A DNA stretch of 41,875 nt. It comes from a virus. The notes beneath the pieces are model-generated. The model worked only from the letters and a program-made list of their open reading frames with translations. It did not search any database and was not told where the DNA came from. Positions 41,193 to 41,875 of this stretch are shown in pieces (the first letter of the stretch is position 1; every line of letters starts with the position of its first letter). Location: positions 1 through 41,875 of IMG/VR virus record IMGVR_UViG_3300044617_001492; one strand, written 5' to 3'. A program made the position numbers and the translations under genes.

Positions 41193-41343
41193 CGGTTTGT
41201 GTCTCCTTGGTTTGTTGTGGTATAAAGGTTTCAACCAACTTAATAAGATAGTCTAATTTTTGATGTAACTCTTCATATTTAGCTGATAGAGCCTTATCTG
41301 CTAACGCTGGGTTATAACCCGATTTAACTATAAGATTGCCCAT
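41179..41343 (-). CDS. 54-residue accessory protein
   Basis: ATG 41343 overlaps the DUF551 gene stop as TAATG. A helical centre (YEELHQKLDYLIKLVETFIP, about residues 23-42) with heptad-like Leu and Ile spacing, then a polar Thr/Glu/Gln end. Possibly a small coiled-coil partner of one of its neighbours. No family recognised. Confidence 0.5.
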   Translation of the reverse strand: MGNLIVKSGYNPALADKALSAKYEELHQKLDYLIKLVETFIPQQTKETQTDETT

Positions 41344-41875
41344 TACACCCTTTTTCCTTCCTGTTCCGCTTTCCATGCTAACCACGCCGAAGGTTCGGTG
41401 GCGTAGATGGGATAGCCGTTTGCAATAACTTCCCTGATTAAATTAGACGTTGCTTCATAAGTTGTTAAGTGCGTAAATAACTGGTATCCACTTTCGTAAT
41501 CCAAGCAATACCATGTGCCTTCTGGTTCAATCGCAAACCAAGAATAGCTCACACGTTCAGGCTCAACAGGCGGTGCTTCAACCGTTAGGGCTTTGGGCGG
41601 GGTGATAGGTAGCCAGTGGGTTAGACCATTTGTATTAGAACGCTTACTGTGAAAAGTTAAGGCACAGCTAGAGCCGTCGTTGAAAGTACGCCACCCAACG
41701 TACCAACCTTTGTACAAGTCGTTAAAAGTACTAATATCCTGCCACGGTAATTCTGTAGGTGTTGGTTGTTCCTTTACAGGCTCCGCTTCTGGCTGATGAT
41801 GGTCGTGTATAATTTGGGTTATCTGGTCATTAAGATAAGTAATACCTTCTTCTGATAAACCCCACGTTTGGTCTG
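41343..41875 (-). CDS. C-terminal part of DUF551-type protein, continues at window start
   Basis: Frame open from the window's right edge (no stop back to 41875) to TAA 41343. It joins 869-49 in frame to make 408 residues. The DUF551 part reads LPWQDISTFNDLYKGWYVGW through GLTHWLPITPPKAL; the THW(L/M)P ending is the family's best-known mark. The last 60 residues (SYSWFAIEPEGTWYCLDYES, EPSAWLAWKAEQEGKRV) are aromatic-rich. A start at the TTG 41717 alone would cut the protein inside this domain, so that reading is not chosen. Function of DUF551 is unknown; it is frequent in phage early regions. Confidence 0.72.
   Translation of the reverse strand, partial: DQTWGLSEEGITYLNDQITQIIHDHHQPEAEPVKEQPTPTELPWQDISTFNDLYKGWYVGWRTFNDGSSCALTFHSKRSNTNGLTHWLPITPPKALTVEAPPVEPERVSYSWFAIEPEGTWYCLDYESGYQLFTHLTTYEATSNLIREVIANGYPIYATEPSAWLAWKAEQEGKRV
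41728..41875. repeat. terminal repeat of the window, second copy (first copy 28-175)
   Basis: 41749-41875 is identical to 49-175 (127 nt), and 41728-41747 is identical to 28-47. Base 48 is C and base 41748 is T, a synonymous Leu codon change. Upstream of 28 and 41728 the two copies diverge. The exact 127-nt identity equals a common assembler k-mer length, so a circular contig overlap is more likely than a true direct terminal repeat. Confidence 0.9.

Noticed and set aside
41343-41717. Separate 124-codon gene starting at TTG 41717
   Set aside because: The frame is open through to the window edge and continues at 175-869 with a good ATG and Shine-Dalgarno; the TTG would start inside the DUF551-like domain.
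1-41875. Integrase, excisionase or partition genes indicating a temperate phage
   Set aside because: No tyrosine/serine recombinase or ParA/ParB-like sequence recognised among the translations; HTH proteins alone are not evidence of lysogeny.

Overview
The window is an essentially complete genome of a tailed, podovirus-like bacteriophage. It has terminase, portal, scaffold, capsid, adaptor and nozzle genes, large ejection-type proteins, tail fibres, a tailspike and lysis genes, but no tape-measure protein, sheath or tail-tube genes. Positions 28-175 recur at 41728-41875 with one base changed, and a minus-strand gene runs off both ends and joins in frame. The molecule is therefore circular or circularly permuted, with a unit of 41,700 bp. 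The host cannot be named from the sequence. Shine-Dalgarno sites of the AAGGAG/GGAGG type and sigma-70-like promoters point to an ordinary bacterial host. No integrase or partition gene was seen, so a lytic lifestyle is more likely.

Layout. (1) About 9.2 kb to 1 is transcribed leftward and wraps into 41.9 to 35.8 kb. It has two leftward promoters, near 9.3 and 7.6 kb, that share a 15-bp element. The first drives three small genes. The second is followed by a structured leader of about 570 nt and then a run of very small early genes, including two tandem copies of a single-pass membrane micropeptide. Next come a recombination block (RecE-like exonuclease, RecT annealing protein, DnaQ-like exonuclease, RuvC-like resolvase), a DUF551-type gene across the window ends, small accessory genes, and a replication block (SF2 helicase, replisome organiser, DnaC-like loader). 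No DNA polymerase or primase is encoded, so replication probably borrows the host replisome. (2) From 9.4 to 35.5 kb everything is transcribed rightward: packaging, head, adaptor, nozzle, an ejection module that includes two proteins of over 1,200 residues, fibres, a TIM-barrel glycosidase-like tailspike, and lysis. (3) The two transcription units converge at a bidirectional terminator near 35.8 kb, preceded by a 320-bp gene-free region full of stem-loops.

Most unusual points: a canonical A AAA AAC slippery heptamer right before the stop of the RuvC-like gene, which would fuse it to an HTH domain that has no start codon of its own; the long structured leader with an encoded 17-residue peptide; a 10-bp tandem repeat inside a small HTH ORF, where copy number would change the reading frame; the duplicated membrane micropeptide; and a GH-A-like tailspike in place of the usual beta-helix.
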